The translations under genes were made by a program, and so were the position numbers. A stretch of 22,484 nucleotides of DNA from a virus. Under the pieces are notes generated by a model. The model was not told the origin of the DNA. It saw only the letters and a list, made by a program, of their open reading frames with translations, and made no database searches. Below, in pieces: positions 6,451 through 15,581 of the stretch. Positions within the stretch are counted from its first letter, which is position 1. Every line of letters begins with the position of its first letter. Location: IMG/VR virus record IMGVR_UViG_3300009514_000095, positions 1 to 22,484 of that record; one strand, written 5' to 3'.

Positions 6451-9400
6451 AAGAGTAGAAAATAGCGACCTTTTTTCGGGAGATGTTTTTTTAAAAACAA
6501 AGCAGGATGTTGAATTGCTAATTGGTGAAATTACCAAATTAGAGGCAGGGCTTGTATCGGTTGCGAAAGCACAAAAAAAGATATTGGAGAACTCCGATAC
6601 AAAGAGTATTCAAGGGATAAGAGCAACAAAAAATAGTATTGACAAGCTGAATGAAACCGAAAAGATACATTCAAAATTAAAAGAAGATAGGATAAGATTA
6701 GAGAATAAGCTAAAGTCATTGCGGACAAATCAGGCAAAACAAAATTCGGAGCTTAACATTTTAATTCAGCAACAAAATAAGCTGAACAAGCAATCCATTT
6801 TAGAAAATGAGAAGTTGTCAGGGGCTTATGCAGCACAATCAGCACGCTTAAATAGGTTAAGGAAGGAATACAAAGATTTAGCAGTAAGCACAGGAACAAG
6901 TGGGAAAAGGGCAAAAGAATTAAGAAATGAGATAACCAAGTTAGACACTAAATTAAAACAAGTCGATGCTACTGTTGGACAATCACAAAGAAATGTAGGT
7001 AATTATGGTAGTGCATTTAGTAAGTTAGGAGGAGTATTAAGGAGTGGATTAGGTGTATTAGGAATAACAGCAGGAATAGCAGGAATAGTAAGAGGTGTTG
7101 GAGAAGCGATAGGAATATTTAAAGATTTTGAAGCAGCCAACAGTAAATTAGAAGCAATTTTAAGAGCTACCACCGATGAGATGGATAGCCTAAAAAAACA
7201 AGCAAAAGAATTAGGGGCGACCACTGCATTTACAGCTTCGGAAGTAACAGGGCTTCAAATTGAATTTGCAAAGCTGGGATTTCCAACGTCTGATATTAAG
7301 AATATGACTGCATCAACATTGGATGCAGCAGCAGCAATGGGAAGTGATTTAGGTGAGCAGGCAGCATTGACAGGAGCAACATTAAAGGCGTTCGGATTAA
7401 AATCAAAAGACACCGCAAGGGTTAATGATGTATTGGCAAAATCAACGACACGATCAGCATTAGATTTTAGTAAGTTAAATGCTTCCATGAGTACTATCGC
7501 ACCAGTCGCTAAAGCGATGGGATTCGGGTTAGAAGATACGGTATCATTGTTGGGTAACTTATCCGATAGCGGTTTTGACGCAAGTACAGCAGCAACAGCG
7601 ACAAGGAATATCATGCTTAAATTAGCTGATAGTTCAAGTGTATTAGGAAAAAGACTGAAAGAGCCGGTAAAAGATTTGCCAAGCTTAATTAAAGGATTAA
7701 AGCAATTAAAAAGTGAGGGTGTAAATCTATCAGAGGCGTTGGAGTTAACCGATGTTAGAAGCGTTGCAGCATTTAGCACATTTTTAGAAGGCACTGATAG
7801 CCTTGAAAAACTAAGTGCTGAATTACATAATGCCGATGGTGCAGCTAAAGAGATGGCAGAAACGATGCTCAATAATTTGAGTGGAGATATGACAAAAGCA
7901 CAATCCGCATGGGAGGGGTTTGTGTTGAGTTTAGAGGACGGAAGTGGTGTTATGTCAAATGCACTAAGAAAAGCAACGCAGCAATTAACGACATTTTTAG
8001 GATTATTAACAGATTTAAACAATCCAGATAAAAAACAATCTTTTGAATCGTTCGCAAATTCGTGGCATAAAGCGATGACAGGGGTGGATTTAGGTGTAAA
8101 GACACTCGATGACCATGTTAATAGTATCACTAAAAGTTTTCAGAAATTATCGGATGAGCAGATATTATCTAAAGAAGTCGGGAAAGCATACGTTAAAAGT
8201 TTGGTAGATGTCGGATTATCTGCTAAAGGAGCAGTTGAAAAATTAAAAGAATTAAGAGCAGGAGTTGAAACAGAAACAGGGATTATTGATGCTAATACAA
8301 AATCGACAAACGCCAATGTTTCAGCAAAAAAGAAGGCTATTGAAGTAACTAAAGATTATTCTAAGGAGTTGGAAGACGTACAAAATAGGTTGATTAAAGA
8401 TGACTTAGACAGGCAAATCGCTCAAATAGAGACGGAATTTAAGCGAAAAATTGAGGCTATAAAAGGCAATTCTAAAACTGAAAATGAATTAAGGGAATTA
8501 TTAAGGATAGAACGCAACAGAAAAGAGGATGAATTAATCAAAAAATACGATGATGATGAGCTAAAAAGAGAGAAGGAAAAAGCTGATAAATTACAAAAAA
8601 TACTTGATGATGCAGCAAAGAAAAGGCTGGACGAAGAAAAGAAACAAGATGATGAAAGGTTTAAGATTGAGCAGGAAAATGAAAAGAAAAGACTGGAACA
8701 AAGAAAAGAGTTGACACAGGCAGCGATTGAAATAATATCATCCATGATAGATGAGCAGAATAAAAGAGAGTTGGAAGCAATGGACAAACAAATATCCGCC
8801 ACATCGAAAAGAGTTGACCAGTTAAACAGAAAGGCAGAATTAGGACAATTGGCTAATGATGAAAATAGAGCGTATGAGGAAAAGAAATTAGCACAACTGG
8901 AAAAGGAAAAAATAAAAGAACAGCAAAGACAACAACGTGAACAAGCCTTGTTTACAGTCATTTCAACTTATCAGAATAAAATAGCTAATAATGATCCTAA
9001 TCCTCTTTTGTCAACAATTAAAGATATAGGAGTTTTGAAAGCATTTGCAGCAACATTAGCCGGATTTTATGAAGGTACGGATGATGTTGGAGCGTCATTA
9101 GGTAAACCACAATTAAGCGGAAAAGATGGGCATATTATAAGGGTTGACGGAAAAGAACAGATTTGGTCAGCAAAAGACAGGGAGGAAGTAGGTTATAGGA
9201 GTAGGAGGGAAATCAAAGACTTGGTTGGATTAGTTGATAATAAAATCATAAAAAACATCACTAATCAGCCATTTAGCACATCTGCATTTGCATTAAATGG
9301 AATGATGAACGAACAATTTTTGAATGAACTATCAGGAATTAAAGAGGCAATAAATAAAATAGACATACCCGAAGGTATGGTTGATATTGACCAGGTGCGA

Positions 9401-9469
9401 GGATTGATTAATCTTTACTCACGAAAAGCGAACAAAAAAACAATCGAACGAAGTAAACTATTTAGTTAA
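6443..9469 (+). CDS. Tail tape measure protein
   Basis: The 1008-aa protein has the usual layout. Residues 20-185 form a long coiled coil. A glycine-rich hydrophobic stretch follows at about 192-228 (GGVLRSGLGVLGITAGIAG). Next is the conserved TMP core with TTAFTASEVTGLQIEFAKLGF near 254-275 and SALDFSKLNASMSTIAPVAKAMGF near 335-358. A second very charged coiled coil spans about 640-860. The end (FYEGTDDVGASLGKPQLSGKDGHIIRVDGKEQIWS) resembles the tail-tip end of many TMPs. It sets tail length and is ejected with DNA. At roughly 1.5 angstrom per residue it predicts a tail of about 150 nm (inference from the general TMP rule). It overlaps both neighbours, the next by one base (TAATG). Confidence 0.92.
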   Translation: MAKRVENSDLFSGDVFLKTKQDVELLIGEITKLEAGLVSVAKAQKKILENSDTKSIQGIRATKNSIDKLNETEKIHSKLKEDRIRLENKLKSLRTNQAKQNSELNILIQQQNKLNKQSILENEKLSGAYAAQSARLNRLRKEYKDLAVSTGTSGKRAKELRNEITKLDTKLKQVDATVGQSQRNVGNYGSAFSKLGGVLRSGLGVLGITAGIAGIVRGVGEAIGIFKDFEAANSKLEAILRATTDEMDSLKKQAKELGATTAFTASEVTGLQIEFAKLGFPTSDIKNMTASTLDAAAAMGSDLGEQAALTGATLKAFGLKSKDTARVNDVLAKSTTRSALDFSKLNASMSTIAPVAKAMGFGLEDTVSLLGNLSDSGFDASTAATATRNIMLKLADSSSVLGKRLKEPVKDLPSLIKGLKQLKSEGVNLSEALELTDVRSVAAFSTFLEGTDSLEKLSAELHNADGAAKEMAETMLNNLSGDMTKAQSAWEGFVLSLEDGSGVMSNALRKATQQLTTFLGLLTDLNNPDKKQSFESFANSWHKAMTGVDLGVKTLDDHVNSITKSFQKLSDEQILSKEVGKAYVKSLVDVGLSAKGAVEKLKELRAGVETETGIIDANTKSTNANVSAKKKAIEVTKDYSKELEDVQNRLIKDDLDRQIAQIETEFKRKIEAIKGNSKTENELRELLRIERNRKEDELIKKYDDDELKREKEKADKLQKILDDAAKKRLDEEKKQDDERFKIEQENEKKRLEQRKELTQAAIEIISSMIDEQNKRELEAMDKQISATSKRVDQLNRKAELGQLANDENRAYEEKKLAQLEKEKIKEQQRQQREQALFTVISTYQNKIANNDPNPLLSTIKDIGVLKAFAATLAGFYEGTDDVGASLGKPQLSGKDGHIIRVDGKEQIWSAKDREEVGYRSRREIKDLVGLVDNKIIKNITNQPFSTSAFALNGMMNEQFLNELSGIKEAINKIDIPEGMVDIDQVRGLINLYSRKANKKTIERSKLFS

Positions 9470-11232
9470 TGGCTGATATTTCAAAAAATACAGAGATAAG
9501 AGTTCTGCTTGACGGGCAAGTTGAGGAAGGTCTGATAGAATGGAAAAACATTGAGATAACTGCCAATTATGAAGATGACAATGTGCAGCCATCATTGAGC
9601 ATTGATAATTTTAATTTTAAATTAAATGCACGTCAAAAAATACTTAACAAAATAGAAGCCGGATTAACAGGAGGAACAGGAATATTTGAAGGGATGCCGT
9701 TTGAGATACAAATTTTCAATCAAACAACATCACGAAGTTTCAAAGGTTATTTAGATTTCACAAAAGGTTTTCAGGATTTTCAAGAAGATCAGAATTTATC
9801 AGTTAGCATAATGAAGTCTAAGGGATTGGATAATTTCTTTAATCAGATTGATAATTTAACTTATGGCTATCTTGAAAGTATCGGAATAGTAGGGCAGGGT
9901 AATTATTCAAGTATTGATTATGTTGTAGAAAAAAAAGTTCAGTTATTAGAACTAATCATGTTAGCAGTAACGACATACGTCATGCTTAAAGAACTAATCG
10001 AGAGCATTGTAAGCCTTATTGACACTATAAATAAGACAGTAACATCCGCAATTCCATCCGTTGGGCTTGGCGTTGTCGTTAATATTGGGTCGATTTTGTA
10101 TGCTGTTTTGTCCATTATATTGAGGGTATTATACATTGCGTTGATATTAGTAGCAATTATAAATATGGGTACGCTAATATTTGAGTTATTTATTTCTCCG
10201 AAAAGAACCCATAAAATGATAAATCTGCGAACAGCAATGCAAGTTGTTTGTACACAATTAGGCTATACATTGGATGCACCGGACATATTATTTACAAAAA
10301 TATATTATTTACCTTCTAACCCAAGAGTTGATGACACAAATGGAATAGGAATAGTTATCCCAAAATCAATAACATCAGGAATCCCTAACAGCCTTGATTA
10401 CGGCTATAATTGTGGTGAAATGTTTCAATTATGCAAGAGATTAATAAACGGGCGGTTTAAGATTGATGGGACAACTGTTGTTTTAAGGTCTAAAAAAGAC
10501 CCTTACTGGACGACAACATCGATATTTAACAGAAGTGTACTTTTGAACAACATTGAGTATAACACAGATAAATTAAAACCATCAAAATTAATATCGTTCC
10601 AGGTTGACCCAAATGATGAGTACACCATAGATAATTTTACAGGAACGAATATTGAAATCAGAACAATACCGATAACAGTAGCGAATAAAGATGCTGTATT
10701 ATTAAAGGGTGTTGAAAACATCAGGTTAAATACTGCGTTGGGCAATGTGAAAACAAGTTTCACTCCATTGGAAAACTCATTAAACACTATTGCTGGAATA
10801 ATAGACGGAATTACTTCATTGTTTGGAGGAGGAACACATCTTGCGAATAAAATAAAAAACAGAATTGGATCGTTAAAAGTATCAGACAATTATCATTCAA
10901 TTCCAAAATTGCTATATATAGATGGTAGCAAAGTTCCATTCATTCATAGGGCGTTATTTTCTGCAGTTGTGCTTTATGACAATTATCATTATTACGATTC
11001 ATTTGTGTTGAATAATTTCGGAGGGCAGAGGGAATTAAGAAATAATGTAACTATTCCTTTTGGTTTTAACGATTTTAATACATTAGTCGATAATGCTTAT
11101 TGCACGATTAATCAAAAAAATGTTAAGATAAATGAGATTAAATGGAAAATTGGACAGGATAATGCGATTATCAATTTTGAAGAAAAAAAACCTTACACAA
11201 AGAATTTAAAAGAAATTAAATTAATACCTTAG
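9469..11232 (+). CDS. Tail tip/hub protein with a large hydrophobic insert
   Basis: This 587-aa protein follows the tape measure directly (TAATG overlap), where distal-tail or baseplate-hub proteins sit in siphoviruses. Residues 1-150 are strand-rich (LSIDNFNFKLNAR, FKGYLDFTKGFQDFQ). Residues 155-190 form an amphipathic or hydrophobic helix region. Residues 199-241 are almost continuously hydrophobic (VGLGVVVNIGSILYAVLSII and onward), enough for one or two membrane spans. Residues 245-587 return to a soluble strand-rich region with RTAMQVVCTQLGYTLDAPDI. A membrane-spanning insert in a tail-tip protein suggests a role in penetrating the envelope or forming a channel for DNA. No lysin motif is visible. 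Confidence 0.6.
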   Translation: MADISKNTEIRVLLDGQVEEGLIEWKNIEITANYEDDNVQPSLSIDNFNFKLNARQKILNKIEAGLTGGTGIFEGMPFEIQIFNQTTSRSFKGYLDFTKGFQDFQEDQNLSVSIMKSKGLDNFFNQIDNLTYGYLESIGIVGQGNYSSIDYVVEKKVQLLELIMLAVTTYVMLKELIESIVSLIDTINKTVTSAIPSVGLGVVVNIGSILYAVLSIILRVLYIALILVAIINMGTLIFELFISPKRTHKMINLRTAMQVVCTQLGYTLDAPDILFTKIYYLPSNPRVDDTNGIGIVIPKSITSGIPNSLDYGYNCGEMFQLCKRLINGRFKIDGTTVVLRSKKDPYWTTTSIFNRSVLLNNIEYNTDKLKPSKLISFQVDPNDEYTIDNFTGTNIEIRTIPITVANKDAVLLKGVENIRLNTALGNVKTSFTPLENSLNTIAGIIDGITSLFGGGTHLANKIKNRIGSLKVSDNYHSIPKLLYIDGSKVPFIHRALFSAVVLYDNYHYYDSFVLNNFGGQRELRNNVTIPFGFNDFNTLVDNAYCTINQKNVKINEIKWKIGQDNAIINFEEKKPYTKNLKEIKLIP

Positions 11233-11236
11233 TAAA

Positions 11237-11452
11237 ATGAATTTTAAATTTGACAATAAAGAATTAGAGGGATTTGCGAACACGTTGAAAAAAGCATTAG
11301 CGGATTCAGAGGTGCAATTCAATAATAATATCGCATTGTTGAAAAAAGAAGGTGAGGGCGACAAAGCAGAATCTCTGAAAGATTTATTTTTAAGGGCAAA
11401 AACGGGGAAAATGAGTATTGATGAATTTTTAAATGAAGCAAAAAAATATTAA
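11237..11452 (+). CDS. Small tail-operon protein, unknown function
   Basis: This 71-aa soluble protein (MNFKFDNKELEGFANTLKKAL...) is probably three helices. It is highly charged and has no cysteine or membrane segment. It starts four bases after the tail-tip gene and ends two bases before the next large gene, so it is co-transcribed and may be translationally coupled. Possible roles include a tail-tip assembly chaperone; nothing in the sequence decides this. Confidence 0.6.
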   Translation: MNFKFDNKELEGFANTLKKALADSEVQFNNNIALLKKEGEGDKAESLKDLFLRAKTGKMSIDEFLNEAKKY

Positions 11453-11454
11453 CA

Positions 11455-13956
11455 ATGTCGGTTGAAATAAACGTAATATCGCAAAAATACTACAAACAAT
11501 GGATAAATGATTCTGCATTTTCATCCGACCTGACAAATTATGTCGCTAATTTGGCAGCCCTTGTGATGCAGAAAATTAAACTAATTACTGTTGTAGATGT
11601 TCATACTGCGACAAAATCAGGTGTGGCAGCAGCTAATTCACCGGCTAATTTAAGCTGGACATTTACACCAATTGCTCCTTCAACATCAAATACAGTTACA
11701 ATAACAAACAACGGGCAAATAGATTGGGTTAATGAGCGGTTTTTTGTTGGCGACACCGTTACATTTTACGGCACTTCATTATCAATAGGTAATTTCTCCT
11801 CAGTCGATGGGACAGTAACAGCCGTCACTCCTTCTGTTATTACTATTTATTACTCTTTGGCACAATCATATCCTAACGATATTATAAATGCTATGTTGGT
11901 TAATAAGACGCCATTAACTTCATTGATATATAATTATGGGTTGATTGAAAATACTGATAATTTTAACACAAATTCGCTTGTAACATCTGAAAATCAGGGA
12001 TATTATTCGACATCAGAAATCGGAACAGGATCACCAAGAGCAACAACATTTGTGGCAATGGAAGGTCTTGGTATTCCTAATTCGTGGGATTCAGGAAGTT
12101 GTCAGGCAAGATATGTTAGTGGAACAGAAACGCAACGATTTGAGATTGAACACATATTTATCATCCCATTTTACAGGGTTGGCGATTTGACCGACTTAGA
12201 AAATGATGTTCCACCTGATTATTTACTTGGAAATGCTTCTTTAAAGTATGTATTTGATGTTGATTTACGTACTGTTTTATCAAATCCAAACACTTCAAAA
12301 TATAAGAAAATAGAAAATATTTTAGGTTCAGTCGGGTTTTTCAATGAAGTGTTTAACGGTTTTGATTCTAATTATCAAATAAACTCTATTAGTTATGTTG
12401 ACCAGTCAACATCATTGAGTGCAGATGGATTATTAATATCAGGAACGACAGAGGTAACTATTGAAGTCGAGAAAATATCAGGGAACTTCGGTACTGATAA
12501 TGTTGGGGTGTATTTTAGTTATTTGCCTCAATTACAAGCAGAGGTTGAAAATACAATAACAGATTTTGAGACCAATTTCATGTACGATAATATTTTTGCA
12601 GTAATTGGAGCAGGAGCAACATCTGGTTCAGGCGTATTGGACAATTGCGAAGCAACGGCATCTACTAATATTTTAACGATAACATTTGAAACTTCTTTAT
12701 CAATAGCCCAACAATTAAGGCTTGCTAATGGAGGTAATTATCTGATTGGTATAGAAGTAGGAGACAGTACTATATCAGCAGGCAGTAGTGATGCGGTAAT
12801 GTTGAAAGTAATTGACGAGTTTGATTTTTCTGCCGATATTCCTGATTTGTTTAAGGAATTTGAATTTGAATTATACCCACACACACAACCATTTGCATCA
12901 GGTGGGTTTACAGATGGAAGAGCATGGAATGAAGATGGGTTTGGGATAAAGGGAAATTTTACAATTGATTTGACAAAAGATGCTTTCATTAACTCGATGA
13001 AAGGTTTATTGGTTGCTCATAAATCAAGCGCGAACAGTTATTTCGTGATGGACGGGTTTGATTATGTACTTGGGACGGGTATAGTAACGGTAGCAGGACA
13101 AGATTACCAGATATTAGATATGGTAGCTGACAGAAACTATCGTTTAGCATCAGGAAGTGAAAAGAATGGTGTTTCGGTTACATTAGACCAAGCATCAATT
13201 GTATCACCTTATCAGGATGCTGCTTATGATTTCACGTTTGCACAAAAAATACGATGGGAAGATTGGATTAAAAATTATGATGTTGATAATATTTTTTATG
13301 ATTCTTCTAAATTAAACAACAATTTGAATTATAAAAGCTCTAATTATGGTAGCTCATTTGGATATAAACTAAAAATAATGTTTCAATTAAATATCTACGG
13401 AACAAGCGTACTAGGAGTAAGTGGCAACACTATTTATAATTTTCTTTCTAATAATATTTCGGTGTATGACTATGATGATGATGAATTTTCCCCATCACCA
13501 AGATTTACACAGGTTATAGAAACATTCACAGCAGATGGATTGACAAATTTAGGAGGTGAAATATTAGTTGGTGATGATACTTTGATGAGGATTACATGGA
13601 CACACACAACAGGTATAATGGCTGATATTACCGATTTTTGGGGCATTCATAGAATTGAAATAACAGGAGAGACAGGGCAACAGATTGATGAGTTAAGCAC
13701 AACGGAAACAAACGAATTGACAAACAATTTATTGAAAGGGATTACAACTGATTATTTAGATATGAGTTTGGTGCTCGGGGAAATTGTAACGGAATGTTTG
13801 ATTGACGGTTCAAAAATACAAAATGGAGTTAATTATAACCTAAGCGGACGAATTGAAAGCCCAGATAGACCAAAAGGGTCGTTTACGGCAAGGACATCGG
13901 AAGATTTGGAATATCGAACATCGGAAGATTTAGAGATACGATTTATTGAAAATTAA
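11455..13956 (+). CDS. Large tail/baseplate structural protein
   Basis: This 833-aa protein is mostly beta, rich in Thr, Ser and Asn, with no membrane segment or catalytic motif I recognise. Residues 50-155 look like an inserted beta-sandwich (LSWTFTPIAPSTSNTVTI, FFVGDTVTFYGTSL). Residues 330-470 look like another (ISYVDQSTSLSADGLLISGT onward). The C-terminus ends in two 8-residue repeats (RTSEDLEY, RTSEDLEI), a short acidic tail. Its size and place between the tail-tip protein and the lectin-bearing protein fit a baseplate or tail-fibre core component. No similar named family is claimed. Confidence 0.6.
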   Translation: MSVEINVISQKYYKQWINDSAFSSDLTNYVANLAALVMQKIKLITVVDVHTATKSGVAAANSPANLSWTFTPIAPSTSNTVTITNNGQIDWVNERFFVGDTVTFYGTSLSIGNFSSVDGTVTAVTPSVITIYYSLAQSYPNDIINAMLVNKTPLTSLIYNYGLIENTDNFNTNSLVTSENQGYYSTSEIGTGSPRATTFVAMEGLGIPNSWDSGSCQARYVSGTETQRFEIEHIFIIPFYRVGDLTDLENDVPPDYLLGNASLKYVFDVDLRTVLSNPNTSKYKKIENILGSVGFFNEVFNGFDSNYQINSISYVDQSTSLSADGLLISGTTEVTIEVEKISGNFGTDNVGVYFSYLPQLQAEVENTITDFETNFMYDNIFAVIGAGATSGSGVLDNCEATASTNILTITFETSLSIAQQLRLANGGNYLIGIEVGDSTISAGSSDAVMLKVIDEFDFSADIPDLFKEFEFELYPHTQPFASGGFTDGRAWNEDGFGIKGNFTIDLTKDAFINSMKGLLVAHKSSANSYFVMDGFDYVLGTGIVTVAGQDYQILDMVADRNYRLASGSEKNGVSVTLDQASIVSPYQDAAYDFTFAQKIRWEDWIKNYDVDNIFYDSSKLNNNLNYKSSNYGSSFGYKLKIMFQLNIYGTSVLGVSGNTIYNFLSNNISVYDYDDDEFSPSPRFTQVIETFTADGLTNLGGEILVGDDTLMRITWTHTTGIMADITDFWGIHRIEITGETGQQIDELSTTETNELTNNLLKGITTDYLDMSLVLGEIVTECLIDGSKIQNGVNYNLSGRIESPDRPKGSFTARTSEDLEYRTSEDLEIRFIEN
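13891..13938 (+). repeat. Two 24-bp tandem repeats at the end of the large baseplate gene
   Basis: Units 13891-13914 and 13915-13938 encode RTSEDLEY and RTSEDLEI. They differ at a few bases, including silent ones, so the duplication is older than the one in the protease gene. It forms the acidic C-terminal tail and could be a protein-protein docking peptide. Confidence 0.8.
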
Positions 13957-13968
13957 AATATAAAAAAA

Positions 13969-14676
13969 ATGAGCGGAATAATAAGACTTTTACCTAATGA
14001 ACGAACAAATGAGAATCTTCACGTTGATGATTTGATGGAAGTTCAGATAATGGACACAGGCATACCTGAATACAAACAATCAGCCTACATGAAAGTAAGC
14101 GATGTCGCAAAATATGCTAATAGTGGGGTTACTCCATTGAGATTTAAGGCATTATTTAGCCAAAATGCACCAATATTGAACGCAACAAGCAAACCAGCCG
14201 GAATAAAAATAGGACAAATATATTTGATAAATACGTATGTGGCAGGAGATGATTTTTCGGTGTGGGAATTAATAAGCGGAACAGGCAACACAACTGGCGA
14301 TATTTATCGTGTAACCACGACTGAGATATTAACATGGACAAACGGAAGTGATTTGACTTATGATGGTACTCCTTATATTGTCTCAACAGATGAAACAGGA
14401 GATTTCAATCCATTAATTAATACCATTGGAGTTGGCATTTATAATTATACAAGTGCCGGAGATTTTTATTTAGAATCAGTAGGTAATTTTTTACAAGGGA
14501 AAACTGTTATTAAAATAGAAAATACATTGCCGGGCATTGTTGGTGCAGGTGTTATTTATCAGAATTTCGGTTACAGGTATGATGATGACTACATAGGTAT
14601 ATTTACGAAAGCGGACGGGGTATTAACTGACGATATTTTAAATTATACATTAATTGAATTAGAAATTTATCCATAA
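13969..14676 (+). CDS. Tail/fibre structural protein, unknown family
   Basis: This 235-aa protein starts MSGIIRLLPNERTNENLHVDDLMEVQIMDTG. It has a short N-terminal segment that may attach to the baseplate (to about residue 55), then a strand-rich domain with many Gly, Thr and Tyr (TYVAGDDFSVWELISGTGNT, GVGIYNYTSAGDFYLES). No membrane segment, cysteine or enzyme motif is visible. Its stop overlaps the next start by one base (TAATG at 14674-14678), tying it to the next structural gene. It may be a fibre or adaptor protein; evidence is location and composition. Confidence 0.55.
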   Translation: MSGIIRLLPNERTNENLHVDDLMEVQIMDTGIPEYKQSAYMKVSDVAKYANSGVTPLRFKALFSQNAPILNATSKPAGIKIGQIYLINTYVAGDDFSVWELISGTGNTTGDIYRVTTTEILTWTNGSDLTYDGTPYIVSTDETGDFNPLINTIGVGIYNYTSAGDFYLESVGNFLQGKTVIKIENTLPGIVGAGVIYQNFGYRYDDDYIGIFTKADGVLTDDILNYTLIELEIYP

Positions 14677-15581
14677 TGGCAATAACAACAACAATAACAA
14701 ACTCATCCCCATTTATGGCTTATGAGGGAATGGCAACAAAAGCAACAGGAGGGGCTATAATTCCTTTAGATGCTCCAGATGAGTTCAATTGTGATTATGT
14801 GGTATCTCCTTACGGTGAACTTGTATTTGCTCACCCTGACGGTGAATGGTACAAGAATGATAAAAGCGATTTTTTGTTTAAAAAAGTTATCGCTACAGAC
14901 ACTATATTGATTGAATTGTATAAAAATGATGTGAAGATTGAAGATTTGAACGATAATGATTTTGGAACTTTCTTTAATGGATTTACTTTACAGCCTTTGT
15001 ATGTCGGGTATTTATTGGATTGGAATCTTGTTTATGCAACTTATGGCGTTGGAAACTATCAGGTAATTGCACAAATAACATCTTTATCAGTTACAATTGA
15101 AGTTCCATCACGAGTATTTATGCTTAAAAAATACACAAAAGAATTGGCACATGAAACAGTAAGGATTGAAAGCGTACAAAATGGTAATATTTTCGGAAAT
15201 ATTTTTGACCACACAGGGTTAGAATGGTATCAGTCGATTAGAATACCTGGTGTATTTGGAAATCCTAAACCTGTATATGAGACAGATAATTATGTAACTG
15301 AAAATCATGCTTACGAGCAGAATAAATCTAAGATGAACAGGGAGTTTACTTTATCAATTTTCCCTATTCCATTTGAAGTTGTTGAGATAATTATTTATAA
15401 TAAATGTTTAGCCAACTCAATATTAATAACTGATTATAATCTTTTCGCAGAAAAAGAATGGAAAAGATTACCTGTTGTTCTTAAAGATTTGTCAAAACCT
15501 GATATTGTGAAGGTTCAAAATAAAATTTATGAGCTTCAATTTATTGATAAAAACGATATATTTGTAAAAAGAAACTATTGA
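14676..15581 (+). CDS. Tail/baseplate structural protein, unknown family
   Basis: This 301-aa protein (MAITTTITNSSPFMAYEGM...) is soluble and strand-rich with many aromatic residues. The central part has DEFNCDYVVSPYGELVFAHP and a run of acidic and Asn residues (KIEDLNDNDFGTFFNG). The C-terminal half has KPVYETDNYVTENHAYEQ and finishes with a compact IYELQFIDKNDIFVKRNY. It is coupled at both ends: TAATG upstream and a TTGA overlap downstream. The conserved order with the lectin-like protein suggests an adaptor that mounts the receptor-binding protein, which is inference from position only. Confidence 0.55.
   Translation: MAITTTITNSSPFMAYEGMATKATGGAIIPLDAPDEFNCDYVVSPYGELVFAHPDGEWYKNDKSDFLFKKVIATDTILIELYKNDVKIEDLNDNDFGTFFNGFTLQPLYVGYLLDWNLVYATYGVGNYQVIAQITSLSVTIEVPSRVFMLKKYTKELAHETVRIESVQNGNIFGNIFDHTGLEWYQSIRIPGVFGNPKPVYETDNYVTENHAYEQNKSKMNREFTLSIFPIPFEVVEIIIYNKCLANSILITDYNLFAEKEWKRLPVVLKDLSKPDIVKVQNKIYELQFIDKNDIFVKRNY

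Noticed and set aside
7255-8130. 291-codon open frame on the minus strand inside the tape-measure gene
   Set aside because: It is antisense to a well-supported conserved coding region. Its Ser/Leu/Asn-rich composition is what reverse reading of that gene gives, and it has no promoter or recognised domain.
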